DNA of 64,000 nt from Haliclona indistincta (GCA_964017065.1 OZ024785.1:1879142-1943141), one strand, 5' to 3'; shown: positions 22,283-33,296, numbered from the stretch's first letter. A program made the numbers and translations. Notes: generated by a model not told the origin, from the sequence alone.

Positions 22283-23236
22283 AGAGTGGCCTATTTCCGG
22301 CCACTGTTTGGCTCGTTCAGGTTTGCACGCACCGAGCGCCAAGACGAACGAGTCACGAGCTCTTGCACTGGAGTAACTGTTAGTACTGGGTATACTCTTT
22401 CAGCAGGAGGAAGTTGGCGTTGAAGATTCGATGCTTCTTGGCACCAAGAATTCATAAAAACTAGTAACCATGAAAAGCGAAAATCGGGGTTAAATTGGGT
22501 AATTCCGGTCACTTTGAAAAACGACTTTCTATGCTAACGACGAGAGTTTGGCAGCTGTTTTTGCTAGAAATAGATGTGTTCAGCATCCTATAACAATCTA
22601 TTATTCTCAGTAAGCAGTACTTTTGTATAATGATTGACGCTTATGCCACGGATTCTTGGTACAGCTATGTTGGTCTAAATGCAAAGTGCTGTAGAGATTT
22701 CCAAAATTGTTTGCCGCGCTACGATCAGCTTCGGTCGTCTCCTGCTGCTTTCAAAGCTGTCTGCATGATTTTATTTGTTTTCGCGGCAGAGAAATTTGGA
22801 AAAAACTATTTTGCAATGTCACCGCCCCCGTAGTGCTTAGAATGAGCTCCACCTACCATGATACTGGCATCTGCCAGCTCGAAATCGCTGAAGATGGCAG
22901 GATAATACTATGCCTGCATTTTCATTAATGTTCAGTCTTTAGTTTAAGCTTAGTTTGTTAACGAGTTACATCTTCTTTTAAGAATTAAAATTCAAAAGGC
23001 AAAGTTTCTCTTTTCTATTTCAGCTTCGTCAAGCATACAAAGGTTCAGAGTGGCGCCGATTATACCAACAGGAAGGTAGTCAGTTAGCCTCAGTCTGGCT
23101 GTGGTGGTAGTGAGATGTTGCCGCTACAAAGGCAGCATATTGGCTGCTGGAGTGAAAGCCCCTTCTTTCCAGGGCGATGGGTTTTGTGCAAAGTGACCGG
23201 AAATAGGCGGTGACCGAAATTAGGCCACTTTACCTT
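22283..23236. mobile_element. ~950-base insertion between the two gypsy zinc knuckles
   Basis: Ends are inverted: GGTAGAGTGGCCTATTTCCG at the left and its imperfect complement (CCGAAATTAGGCCACTTTACC) at the right. Gag sequence resumes precisely on both sides. Superfamily is uncertain; border bases TTAA/TTA suggest a TWA- or TTAA-type target. The 67-codon ORF at 22630 is not recognised. Confidence 0.6.
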
Positions 23237-23288
23237 ACTAGCTTTGTGATTCGTTTTCCACGTCTGTAGCACTTCTGGTAGGTTGGCG
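23237..23288 (-). pseudogene. Gypsy gag sliver with first zinc knuckle
   Basis: About 50 bases between two insertions encode a degenerate first CCHC knuckle (CYRRGK in one frame and NHKAS in the next), so there is a one-base frame slip. Its position, between the gag piece at 23712 and the second knuckle at 22282, is what the element order predicts. Confidence 0.6.
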
Positions 23289-23297
23289 TGCCGGTGT

Positions 23298-23711
23298 GGG
23301 TGTATGGAAAAGAAGGAAACGGAAAACTGAAACGGAAGACAAAAATGGGCGTGGTCTCGCACTCAAGACCCTAAAAACTAAACCCAAACCCAAGACCCTA
23401 AAAACCTTCGCGTAACAGCGCCAGTATGGACCTAACGGCGCCAATATGGACCTAACAGCGCCCAGTATTCGCCTAACATGCCATAATAGTACTGGGCCTT
23501 ACTGGCGCCGTTAGGTCCAACTGGGCGCTGTTAGGCGAAGGTTTTTAGGTTTTTAGGGCTTTGGGTTTAGGATTTAGTAGTTTTTAGGGCAATAATGGAG
23601 TTTTAGGGTCTTGGGTTTGGGTTTAGTTTCTAGTGCGAGACCACGCCCATTTTTCGTCGTCCGTTTCCGCCGTCCGTTTCAGTTTTCCGTTTCCTTCTTT
23701 TCCATACACCC
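23298..23711. mobile_element. Mutator-like foldback with 9-base target duplication TGCCGGTGT
   Basis: TGCCGGTGT stands directly outside both ends (23289-23297 and 23712-23720). The ends are inverted, GGGTGTATGGAAAAGAAGG, and the arms extend about 70 bases to ATGGGCGTGGTCTCGCACT. The core has telomere-like CCCTAAAAACTAAACCC runs and repeats of CAGCGCCCAGTATTCGCC, which recur at 60705-60770. A 9-base duplication with long arms fits MULE-type MITEs. Confidence 0.8.
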
Positions 23712-23990
23712 TGCCGGTGTCTTCTTTGCGAGGATTGCGCCAGTTGCGTGGCTTGCTGTCCTGCAGCTTCTGTACTGGTTCAGGCTCGACCAACTTCCGT
23801 TCGTCTCTCTCCGCAACCTCTAGTGCTTGCGCAACCTCCAGTGCTCTCTTGAAGTTCAGGTCTTTCTCCTGAAGCAAACGTTTCCGTACACGACTGTCGT
23901 TGATTCCTCCTACCAACCGGTCCCTCAACATTTTCTCGAGCGTCGTCCCAAAATTACAGTACACAGCTAGTGACCTTAGCTCGGCAACGT
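23712..23990 (-). pseudogene. Gypsy gag fragment (middle region)
   Basis: The minus-strand product reads YCNFGTTLEKMLRDRLVGGI and RVRKRLLQEKDLNFKRALEV, a well-known gypsy gag stretch. YVAELRSLA lies just upstream near 23990. It ends at an acidic/basic linker that runs into the Mutator-like element. The right side is cut by a TAGAGTAA-ended element. Confidence 0.85.
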
Positions 23991-23991
23991 A

Positions 23992-24152
23992 GAGTAAATT
24001 ATCTATATTCGGTCAACATGTATATTCGTACGCCATTGCCAGCAAAACCAACGCAGCCAAGACGGTGTCTGCCACAGCAAACTATAGCCACTTGCATGTG
24101 TAGAAGACACAGCAAACCGCTCTTGGTACGTCTTCTTTCCAGGTGTGTCCAG
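23992..24152. mobile_element. Truncated TAGAGTAA-family element end
   Basis: It begins TAGAGTAAATTATC and soon has CATGTATATTCG, the same layout as the giant foldbacks at 29827-30336, 35845-36969 and 48170-49615. The far end is not found, so only one arm remains. A short gag piece (PGKKTYQE on the minus strand) lies at about 24115-24150. Confidence 0.45.
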
Positions 24153-25676
24153 TGTCATAGAATATTGGGGATCCCGTGAGGATGGGGATCCCGGGTCCCT
24201 ATTCTACCGGTAGAATGGGGATCCCGGGATCACCATCCTCACGGTATAATGGGGATCCCCTCGTGAGAATGGGGATCCCTTTCTTTACATAGTCACGGTC
24301 AGCGTGCAAAGGCTCGCCAAAGGAGCTTATAACTGACTGAACGCAGCTTTGTATAATTTGAACTGTCAATCTATTCCACACCATGCAGGTCTGATCTAAC
24401 TAGCCTACTCAGTGAATCGGGAACAAAGGTGCAACTTAAATCAGTAGTCTTAGTAGACGCTGTAACACTTGCATTTTTTAATGTAATGATTTATTATTAT
24501 TATTCAGTACACTGGCAATAGTATTTTTTTTTGTAAAAAATTAATATTCACTGTCGACATTGCTGCAATGTCAGAGGCAATGGATTCTGCTGTAGACAAT
24601 GGTAGCAAAAGCGAGCAGCTGAGCGATGGTAGATTTGAGTATACTCACTTGTACAAGTATCTACGAGATGGCACCTATCCGGAAGGATTGACTAAGGCTG
24701 AAAAGAGTGGGTTGCGCAAACGGGCGAAGTTTTTTACTACGCAAGGGAGCGATTTATACTACACTGGCAGCAAATCCAGTAAGCGCATGCATGCACGATA
24801 GCTATCAATGCACTATACACATGATGATAGTGAAGATGAAATTGGTAGTTGAAGATGTGCAAAAGCGAAAGAGGATCCTGACCAACGCTCATGACAGTGG
24901 ACATCTTGGTGTGAATAGAATGCTAGACCTTGTTAGCAAGTACTATTGGCCAAGACTATCTGAAGAAGTGAAAGAATAGGTAAGTATGGCACAAATTAAA
25001 AATGATTAGATGACAGTTGAAACATTGATAATTGTACAGCTCACTGATGTCTTAGCAGTCCTACAAACAATAATTGAAGAGTGTGGGTATACCGGCAATC
25101 ATATGCTAGTGTTCAAGCTTGCACATGATGCTCTGTTCAAACAGGCAAGTTTGGTAACTATCCACTTGTGAATTTTGATTATCTAATAATAATGCAGGCA
25201 ATGTTGGTGACCCTCAAACAGAAGAACAATGCAGCCTCGGAAGATTCAATATTGCAGTCACTGTATGCCAGTGTTTATTCCATAGAACTAGAATATTAAC
25301 CAAGCTATCTATCTTTTGAGAAAACTATGATAGAAACTGATACATGAAACTAACTAGTCTGATCCCTACTGATGTTTCTGTGTAATAACTAGGTAGGCAG
25401 GTAATAAACTTCGAGTTGGCACTATAGTTGCTGTATTCTACTGTTATTTACTATCTTGAGTAGTCCTGAATACGATCGCGAGCAAGGGATCCCCATCCTC
25501 ACGAGGGGATCCCTGTTCTACCGGTAGAATAGGGATCTCGGGATCCCCATTATACCGTGAGGATGGGGATGGGGGTCCCCATTCTACCGGTAGAATAGGG
25601 ATCCGGGGTCCCCGATCTACCGGGAGAATGGGGACCCGGGATCCCCGATTGAGGGGATCCCCGATATTTTATGACA
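24153..25676 (+). mobile_element. Ginger-like DNA transposon with GGGGATCCC-rich ends
   Basis: Ends are inverted and start TGTCATAGAATATTGGGG (left) and TGTCATAAAATATCGGGG (right, reverse complement). This fits the TGTNR start of Ginger elements. Flanking tetramers are CCAG and CCGG, a 4-base duplication with one change. Both ends carry arrays of GGGGATCCC and TTCTACCGGTAGAA units in alternating direction. Inside is a spliced gene fragment with a gypsy-like integrase zinc-finger region. 1524 bases is shorter than known full-length Ginger elements, and the DDE core is missing. Confidence 0.6.
24568..25299 (+). pseudogene. Integrase-derived gene fragment in the Ginger-like element
   Basis: Exon 1 (24568-24779, donor GTAAGC) reads FEYTHLYKYLRDGTYPEGL and FFTTQGSDLYYTG, typical of the N-terminus of gypsy-integrase-derived proteins. 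Exon 2 (about 24830-24979) has HDSGHLGVNRMLDLVSKYYW, the histidine half of an HHCC finger, then a TAG stop at the donor (AG|GTAAGT) where the Cys half should follow. Two further exon-like blocks (about 25040-25142, with a GC donor, and 25198-25299) encode FKLAHDALFKQ and ILQSLYASVYSIELEY and end in TAA. They do not look like integrase and I do not recognise them. Confidence 0.5.
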
Positions 25677-25681
25677 CCGGT

Positions 25682-26250
25682 TAGCCTCGTGACCAGGCTC
25701 GTATTAGAGCCTGGTACATACTGCGTGCGCATGCGTCAAAATTTCTTGGAATGTCAAGAAACCGTATATTAATAGGATAATTCCGTGTTATTTGACGTCA
25801 CGCCTATCTGTAATGGAGGACTCCATCGTCTTTTGCCAGTGTCGTACGCTCTTCAGACAGCAAATACAGATATCTAGTGTGGTTCCTAAGGTGTATCAGC
25901 TTGTGCGCGAGCTGTTTGTAAAACGGGACGAACCTATTCGCTTGGTTGCATCAGGTATCATCCATTTAGTACTAGATGCTTGGTTTGTAGCTATCCAGAC
26001 TCACACTATAGTCGCCAGGAGACTTGAAGCTAAGCGCTGTGTGTTGCTATGCTTGTATTCGTGGTTGTTTTAGCAAGATAAAGGCAACACATTGCTTTAC
26101 TACTGATTTGTGTGTATACACGTCATTATCAATAAAACAAAGAGCGGAAGTACGTAATAATGCAAATTTTAATGCTCAATTCACATTAATATACGACGCA
26201 TGCGCACGCAGTATGTACCAGGCTCTAATACGAGCCTGGTCACGAGGCTA
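25682..26250. mobile_element. Mutator-like element, TAGCCT ends, 9-base duplication GACACCGGT
   Basis: GACACCGGT flanks both sides (25673-25681, 26251-26259). The inverted ends are TAGCCTCGTGACCAGGCTC and continue about 55 bases to GCGCATGCG. The left duplicate overlaps the end of the Ginger-like element, so this insertion is younger. A 93-codon ORF (25792) is not recognised. Same end type as 44204-45014, 50086-50814 and 56078-56427. Confidence 0.85.
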
Positions 26251-26276
26251 GACACCGGTACCACGAGGTTCGTTAA

Positions 26277-26962
26277 GGTGGCGGGTTACCGTTTTAATGA
26301 GATTCATGACTTAGCAAGTGGCTATTCCTTTTTAAGCCAAGTCTATCTGTGCAGACGGAGTTGCAGTGTGCGCTTTGTTTGTCTATAGATAGGCATCGAT
26401 ACTAGCAAGTTTCAGCCACGTAGTGTTCGCCATCACGGAACGACGAGCTCACCTGTGAAGACTAAACACGATCGAGTTTTTACAATTTTTCTTTAGTTGT
26501 GTGAAAATTACGAAGCTAAAACTGCTCATGCAAGCTCATCTACTATCTGTGGAGGAGCCTGCGTATGGATTTCGCCGAGCAGTGCTCGCACGCAATACTA
26601 CAGCTGCGTACTCTGTACTGTCTGGCAGTACGTAGCTGCAGTATCGCGTACGAGCATTGCTCGGCGAAATCGATACGCAGGCTCCTCCACCAATGGAAGA
26701 TGAGCTTACAAGAGCAGTTTTAGCTTCGTACTTTTCACACAACTAAAGAAAAATTGTAAAAACTCGATCGTGTTTAGTCTTCACAGGTGAGCTCGTCGTT
26801 CCGTGATGGCGAACACTACGTGGCTGAAACTTGCTATTATCGATGCCTATCTATAGACAAACAAAGCGCACACTGCAACTCCGTCTGCACAGATAGACTT
26901 GGCTTAAAAAGAAATAGCCCCTTGCTAAGTCATGAATCTCATTAAAATGGAATCCCGCCACC
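26277..26962. mobile_element. TTAA foldback, near-perfect palindrome
   Basis: TTAA at 26273-26276 and 26963-26966. Ends GGTGGCGGG then CGTTTTAATGAGATTCATGA. The two arms (~330 bases each) mirror one another around about 26615, so the same short ORF (starting MCENYEAKTA / MCEKYEAKTA) appears on both strands. A related sequence lies inside the Mutator-like element at 50298-50510. Confidence 0.8.
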
Positions 26963-26966
26963 TTAA

Positions 26967-27131
26967 CAGCTTGAAGGTAGCAGGACCAACCATAGCGAGG
27001 AGTATCTCTTTCTTCTTTGTTGCGTCCTCGACACCATTCGCGGCAAAGAAATGGGTTAGCCTTTGAGCATACTGAGACCATTCCTCTCTTTCTGGGTCAA
27101 ACTCGCTGATTCGCCCGAACAACGCCGCCAT
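26967..27131 (-). pseudogene. Gypsy gag N-terminus
   Basis: It starts at the ATG at 27131 (MAALFGRISEFDPEREEWSQ) and runs through HFFAANGV and ATFKLL, the usual beginning of gag in this gypsy group. It is cut at FKLL by the TTAA element; matching gag sequence resumes on its far side near 26263. The ATG lies 30 bases inside the LTR, after a GGCGACGAGAC stretch that looks like the primer-binding region. Confidence 0.85.
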
Positions 27132-27160
27132 TCCCAGGTGTTCACCAGTCTCGTCGCCAG

Positions 27161-27293
27161 TGTTGAGTCTCAAACAATCTTATTGAGAATTATCAGAAAT
27201 CCAAAATACATAAGAGACTCCGTTTATAAATCAGAGTGCACAATAGCAGCATGTAAAATAAAAACAAGAGTCTGAGACTCTCAGTCTACAACA
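27161..27293 (-). repeat. 5' LTR of the minus-strand gypsy element
   Basis: The 133-base segment reads TGTTGTAGACTGAGAGTC ... GAGACTCAACA on the minus strand, with TG/CA ends and an AATAAG near its end. It abuts the flank of receptor gene D 36 bases past the gene's stop. The matching 3' LTR is not seen downstream, so the element is 3'-truncated. Its sequence differs from the LTR at 18741. Confidence 0.75.
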
Positions 27294-27329
27294 ATATTTG
27301 TACAGTAAAGCGGCCTGACTGCTCGATCT

Positions 27330-30300
27330 CTACTGATTCCGAGGAACAACATATGCAGGATTCTTGGTCACATCAATAACACTAGTACTGACAGCATTGT
27401 CAGTAGTATTGACCATATCATACACTGGTCCTGTTGATGGTGGTAGTGGTGGTGGTGGTGGTGTTAGTTGAGACTTTGGTGTGGATCTTCTAACTATAAG
27501 TTGAATGTGTGAACAAATATCATGTGAGACTGACTTGTATACACATCAACTTACTTATCCATACAATAATGATAATGACCAATATTGAACCAACAAACAG
27601 TAGAGTGGTTAGTACTCCAGCAAAATACACACCAACAATCACACCAGTACCTATTCCGATGAGTACGATACATATGTAGTGATCCAATAGCTACTCACCA
27701 GTAGCAGCAGGTGTAGTGGATGATGGTAGTGGCGTACCAGATGGTGACGGTAGAGAAGAAGGCACTAATGTTGTAACAACTGTAATATAAAGTATTATGA
27801 TTATAACATAATTTTGTTATATACTCCACCCTTTCTTCAAAGACACCGCCAGTGGAACAAATCGGATGTTCCATTAAAACCAGTGCCCAAGAGTGTAACA
27901 AACGAATTGTTACACAGCAAATTCCCAATGCAAATGTATGCACTGGGAGCTCAGAGTGGTACAACTGTATTGTACCACTCATGGGCGGGTCTGGCGGCAA
28001 CCATGAATAAATCTCATGGCGCATAGCAGGACAGTGGTGCCCGCATTGCCAACAATTTAGGTAAGGCGCATGACAGCAGCCCTAATACTGCAAGGTGAAG
28101 AGCTGTATTGCGCGCACCTTATATGCACAAAAATCACGCTCCCGCTAGTGGGACTAGCGCGAGTATAATAACAAAACAATTAATGTATGTCTCCTCGTGT
28201 AACATCGCACTCGCTTCTGGTCTCGATGTAAAAATAGACCACTCGGGCTACGCCCTCGTGGTCTATTTTTACATCTCGACCGCAAGCTCGTGCGTACAAA
28301 TCCGATGTTACACGCGGAGCCATACGTTAACTATTACACAACCAAAAATATCCAATATTGAATCAATGTTGGTAACTGTCTTTCCTGATACCTGATCGAT
28401 GGCAATATTGATACAGTACTGTAGCTTGCGGTATCTCATTAAGTGATTGCCGATACAGTGTTGAAACTCACGACAAGCCTGATACAGGCTTGCATCAGGC
28501 AACAGTATGTACCATGCTTGATAATTTCAGTACTGATTCCGCATTGATTAGCGATAGTGCTGTTTCAAGGACGAAAACAATCTCGCGGGTCCCAACGGTT
28601 CTCCTGAACGCGAAATCCGTCGGGCCCCGCGAGATTGGGCCCGGACGAAAAATGGCGGCTGAACTAGCTGGACTACCATTGCCAGGATGGCTAACTAGCT
28701 AAGCGCTCGTGAACTACAAGATCACGGTTAGTGTGTATGCTCAACGTATTGTAAACTGGTAGTGTACTTTTTGAGTGCCGGACTCGTGTCGTGATGGTGG
28801 TGTGCACGCCGTGCATGATTATAGCTCAAAAACCACCGACACGTGCCTCAGGAGTTGAAAATGGGTTGGTTAGTCTGTTTGGTCTCCTTGCCAGCCATGG
28901 TTCGCCTCACAAACGGCTCGTTTGATAAAATAGTAGACCATGTGGTCGTAGACTAGCTCACGTGCACTAGATGCACGTGACCTTTGATAGATGCAACCTG
29001 TATCTGCCTGTAAAGCGTGATAATACGTATTACAGGCTTTTGTGCAAGTGCTAGCTGTAAATTTATTGTGAACACCAGTGCATATAATATAATGCTTCCG
29101 TGTATGACCATGCATCAATTTTACAGGATCAAATTGATGATCCAGGTTGCGGATACGATCTAGACACTAAGCGACTCTCTTGATCAAGGTTAGGTAGTGT
29201 TATTACTTAAATGTGATTGATCGGTATGAATAATCTATATAGAATCTGTCAAGAATGTGTACATGGTCAGCTGAGAGATAATAAACGAGCTAGCTAGCCG
29301 GATATTACTGAAGACACTGTTATTTACTGATCTCATTAGCGTCTATAAATACCTTTGCCTGATATTAGTCTCCACTCTTTCTCAGATTTATCACTCAGGT
29401 GAGAGTAGCTTTATTAGATGCATGCCATGTTAATAATGACACTACTGTTGTATAGATTAGCAACATGTTCTCACACTTGGTCGAGTCTCTCATCAATCAA
29501 GGTACAAGAGTAATGTAGTACTAATTATTGCCTTCATGCAAGGTATTCTCGCAGTGTGTAGCTGTTAGCTGAGAGCCTGTCAAATTGGGATTGCTGTAAT
29601 ATTTTTTCAGCTTACAATACTACGTATAAATGCACTGGAATGGCAAGGTAACACTAAGATATGAGTATTAATTTTGTCTATTACTGTAGATCTGAAAATT
29701 TTCGCGTATTCATAACTTTAAACTTTCGTTGCATTAATTTTATTTTCGTCGGTCATAGGACTGATGAAAATATAATGAGTCATGACGTTGAAATTTTTTG
29801 CTGCTTAAATTTTGTTATCGTCTAATAGAGTAAGTGATTAATATTCGACCGTCATGTATGTTCGGACACCGTATTTTACGGACTGCTTGAACAGCGCAAC
29901 CTATCACAAGAAAGCAACTAGCCAGAGATGTGCTAGGGCATCCACAATGACTAAATCGATTGCACCATGCTTACGAAACACATTGTCCATAGAATCTCTT
30001 TATCGGACAAGAGTTTAGATACTTGGACCGACGCTTGTACCTTGTGTCAACAGCATAGTACTCACCGGTGTAGTTACTGTAGTTAGTTACGACACTTGGT
30101 ACAAGTGTCGGTCCGAGCATCTGAACTTGCTTCCGATAAAGAGATTCTATGGTCAATGTACTTTTCTGTTTCGTACGCGTAGTGCAATCGATTTCTAAGT
30201 CATTGTGGATGCCCTAGCACATCTCTGGCTAGTTGCTTTCTTGTGATATGTTGGATGAATGCACTGTTCGAGCAGTCCGAAAAATACGGCGTCCGAACAT

Positions 30301-33296
30301 ACATGATGGTCGATTATTAATCACTTACTCTATAAACTTGGTCGAACTTGGTAACGTGCATGAGGCGTGTATGGTCAGCTTGGTGCATGGGTGTATGGTC
30401 AGCTTGGTGCATGGGGCGTGTATGGTCAGCTTGGTGCATGGGTGTATGGTCAGCTTGGTGCATGGGGCGTGTATGGTCAGCTTGGTGCATGGGGCGTGTA
30501 TGGTCAGCTTGGTGCATGGGGCGTGTATGGTCAGCTTGGTGCATGGGTGTATGGTCAGCTTGGTAACAGGCATGGGGCGTGTATGGTCAAGCATGGAAGT
30601 GTCAAAGCGCTCTGTTAATAGAGGCTATCACGTCTACAAGGCTGGCCTTGACGATCTCCCTTGGGTGTAGTACCCAAGAAAGAGTACCTTGGGGATCGGA
30701 GAGATCGTCCAGGCGCTTTACATGATGAAGCATAGACATGCTTGATTGTTGCAGCTGCTACTACTACATGTGTTTAATGTAAATTTGGTACATCAGAAAT
30801 TAATTGGGTGATCACAATTTTTGATGCACCAAAATTTTGAACGAAGAAAATGTTTTGAAGCTTAAAATTTCCAGATCTACAGTATAATGTGTCTTGTCTG
30901 TTTGACGTTGCACTTGATCGAAGTTGGTTGTGCTAAAAGAACTTACTTATTCTCACTAGAACACTCACAGAAGTGGCGGAGAATTCTATTTACAGTTTAA
31001 GACTTTTTCAACAGTGCGCCACCAATTATTCGAATTTAAGCCATTCAAGAAAGTGGAACAAGAGAAGGTAACCTGATACACACACACATACCAAGTTATC
31101 TTCTTTGTAGAATAGACGATGTCTGAAGTGGAAGTCACAGACAGAACGACATGCTGTGTACGCGATTGCTGAACTTCTACTTATGCGAACACAATCATGT
31201 GATAAGGTAAATGTATTATAATCACACACTGACATCTTTGAATCTTTTCTCAGTGATCGACGCTGGATTGGTGTGATACTAATATCTGGTGTACGCAAAC
31301 TAGAGGTGTAACTGATGGCAGGTTTTATACAATGTTGAATGCCCTTATCTGTACTACAGACGTTCAGGTGAGGCTTATAATGTGACTCATGTACATTATT
31401 TATGTTTGTGCTCCTGCAGTTTGAAGACGATAATATGCTAACTTCATTGACAGAGTTGAAGGAGCAGTTCTGATCAAGCAAGAGAAAGTTACATTGAACA
31501 AACTACTTTAAAATAGTGTATTTTATGTTCCAGTTATTTGTTTTTCATTTGTTGTACTCTTCAATGCAAGAATAGTGTCAATGAATACTGAAATACAGCG
31601 ATGATACAAACTCGATAAGCTACGTGCATGATAACAACAATGATGATACATGGCTGTATTTACAGTACCGTACTAGAGTGACACCTTAATCATTACTGAT
31701 ACAATACTGATGCAAGGTTGATACAATATTGATGCTACATCCTCGAAACAATATGGGTGCCCAAATTTCCTGTCAGGTATACGACGCTACATGCCCGTAT
31801 CATATACCGTACATCATTGATACAGGATCCGATTTTTGGTTGTGTACTTGTAATTACCTTGTTCATGATTATTGTCTGTTTATTAGCTAACATGACTACA
31901 TCACAATGTTTGTCAAAAAAACAACAATAATTATTGTACTAACCTAGCTCATCGCATGGGTATGTGTTCATTAGAACTCTAGTTATTGTAATGTAATGAA
32001 CTACCAACAACTCTCAAGCATTACTTAGGCAGCGTTTACACGACAACGCTGTCAGGTGAAAACGAAGACTTTAGTATCCGTTTTGGCCGTGCGTTTACAC
32101 CAAAACGATGAAAACGCACAGGTAAAACGGATACTTCTGAAAACGGAGACCAAAGTGGAGACCTCGAAAACGGAGACTTGAAAACGCTCGTGTAAACAGC
32201 AAAAACGATATCAAACTTTCTGTATGAGCGTACCTCAGCCTTTATACTTGCAAAGAACGCTGGGAAGAGTCATCAAACAACATCTATCAACAAAGTGTTT
32301 CTTCTTTCGCTTTGGTTCGTGCGTATAAGCGAATAACAGCGTGCTCGCCTTAAAACGCCACACCCACATTCCATGCAAAACCGTGTCATGTAAACAGCCA
32401 AAACGCTGCAGCTGAAAACGGATACATTTCCCCGTTTTTGAACTGATTGTTGTACACATGTAGTGTAAACGCCGCCTTACTTGCTGATGATATGTACACA
32501 AAGGGATCGCCCCAGTCTCCTAGTCTGTTAATAGTGTCAGCTCCTCTCACTCTAAAGGAATACTCTACTCCAATCTGTAGTGTCAGTGTTATGTGTTGTG
32601 ATGTACATGTGGTCGTGTTAGTGAAGTTGATGTTAGTGGCAGTCACTTCAACATAGTACACCATCACACAGCGACTGGGAGACCAGGTCAGGTTGACTGA
32701 CAACTTACTGCCTGTTGAGCTCAGTATACCACCAATAGATACACTACTAGGAGCCAGTGGAACACCTGCAATAATAATAATGAGAGCAGTAACAGCGCAC
32801 TAGTTTGCCGCATGTCACGTACCAGTTACCTGAACTGTACCGACTTGCTGGTTGGCTGAGCCAGTGTCATCACGACATGTTATATTCCTTCCATCATCTG
32901 TCAGGTTAACACTGTCTATAGTAGCTGTTGATGTGAGTGTGTTACCACTGATATTAGTTAGTACAGTATTGAATACTCCTGCAGTGCCATTATCATTGAC
33001 TGCACTTGCTGTGGTGTATATAGCAGTATCAACTGAACGAGAATCTTTCCATTGTAGTTCATTCTGAGTCACACTGCAGGTGTACTGCACAGTGCTGAGA
33101 GGACACACAGCAACACCTCCTGGTGGTACTGTCTGCTGGAGAGCTGGGACTGGCAAACAAACACACTTTGAAGTTATGGGCTTTAACAAAGTTTTAACCT
33201 AAAATCTATAATGTCAAGTCACTTACCAGCGCTATTCTCAGCTACACAAGCTAACAGCAGAGCGACATAGAATAACTCGTAGTACAATGGTTTCAT
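27330..33296 (-). CDS. Receptor gene D: Ig-FN3-TM protein with PVYDMV/NPAY tail
   Basis: Six exons: 33296-33227 signal peptide (MKPLYYELFYVALLLACVA), 33149-32823 Ig domain (VQYTC ... LQWKD ... ITCRD), 32765-32481 FN3 (NLTWSPSRCVMVYYVEV, FRVRGAD), 27779-27699 Pro/Ser stalk, 27650-27555 membrane helix (VIVGVYFAGVLTTLLFVGS), 27493-27330 tail. The sum is 1023 bases, 340 residues, all phase-1 junctions. The tail is basic at the membrane (RRSTPKSQL), then a polyproline run, PVYDMV and NPAYVV, ending PRNQ. Intron 3 is 4.7 kb and full of repeats, against about 150 bases in copy C. Its donor GTAAG is formed at the edge of a transposon. Of the second subfamily it is the only copy with every part intact. 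Ligand and signalling partners are unknown. Confidence 0.75.
28190..28320. repeat. Long hairpin in gene D intron 3
   Basis: Inverted halves GTGTAACATCG ... AAAAATAGACCACTCG and CGTGGTCTATTTTTAC ... GATGTTACAC fold around GGGCTACGCCC. Similar hairpin styles occur at 6238-6300 and 56472-56633. Confidence 0.7.
29827..30336. mobile_element. TAGAGTAA-family foldback
   Basis: The arms begin TAGAGTAAGTGATTAAT and continue through CATGTATGTTCGGACACCG and ACATCTCTGGCTAGTTGC, mirrored around about 30080. It is near-symmetrical for ~230 bases each side. No coding region is seen. It lies in intron 3 of gene D. Confidence 0.75.
30356..30595. repeat. 24/27-base minisatellite (GTGTATGGTCAGCTTGGTGC)
   Basis: About nine units of GTGTATGGTCAGCTTGGTGC plus ATGG, with or without an extra GGC. 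Because the units are 24 or 27 bases, multiples of three, several frames stay open on both strands (VYGQLGAW, MHQADHTRP). These ORFs are a by-product of the repeat length. Confidence 0.85.
32028..32476. mobile_element. PIF/Harbinger-like MITE at the gene D FN3 donor
   Basis: Ends GGCAGCGTTTACACGACAAC and GTAGTGTAAACGCCGCC are inverted, and TTA flanks both sides (32025-32027, 32477-32479). A 3-base TWA duplication fits PIF/Harbinger. The right duplicate includes the T of the exon's GT donor, and the element's last base supplies position +5. The interior has many AAAACGGA repeats. Confidence 0.6.

Larger units (their letters stand above)
28333..31838. mobile_element. Possible 3.5-kb element with ACACAACCAAAAAT ends
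   Basis: ACACAACCAAAAAT at 28337 faces its complement ATTTTTGGTTGTGT near 31832-31845. Both ends hold scattered ATATTGATAC-type subrepeats. Between them are a foldback, a minisatellite and a CpG-richer patch with a short reading frame (MAAELAGLPLPGWLTS, 28651-28701). No transposase is recognised. The pairing of ends could be chance. Confidence 0.35.

Noticed and set aside
30233..30670. Long ORFs across 30233-30670 on both strands (MVSLVHGC and MHQADHTRP repeats)
   Set aside because: The minisatellite unit is 24 or 27 bases, so frames stay open automatically; no start context or conservation supports a protein.
31026..31481. 151-codon minus-strand ORF
   Set aside because: No recognisable domain, composition like translated non-coding DNA, and it lies in a repeat-rich intron. 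Not strong enough for a gene call.
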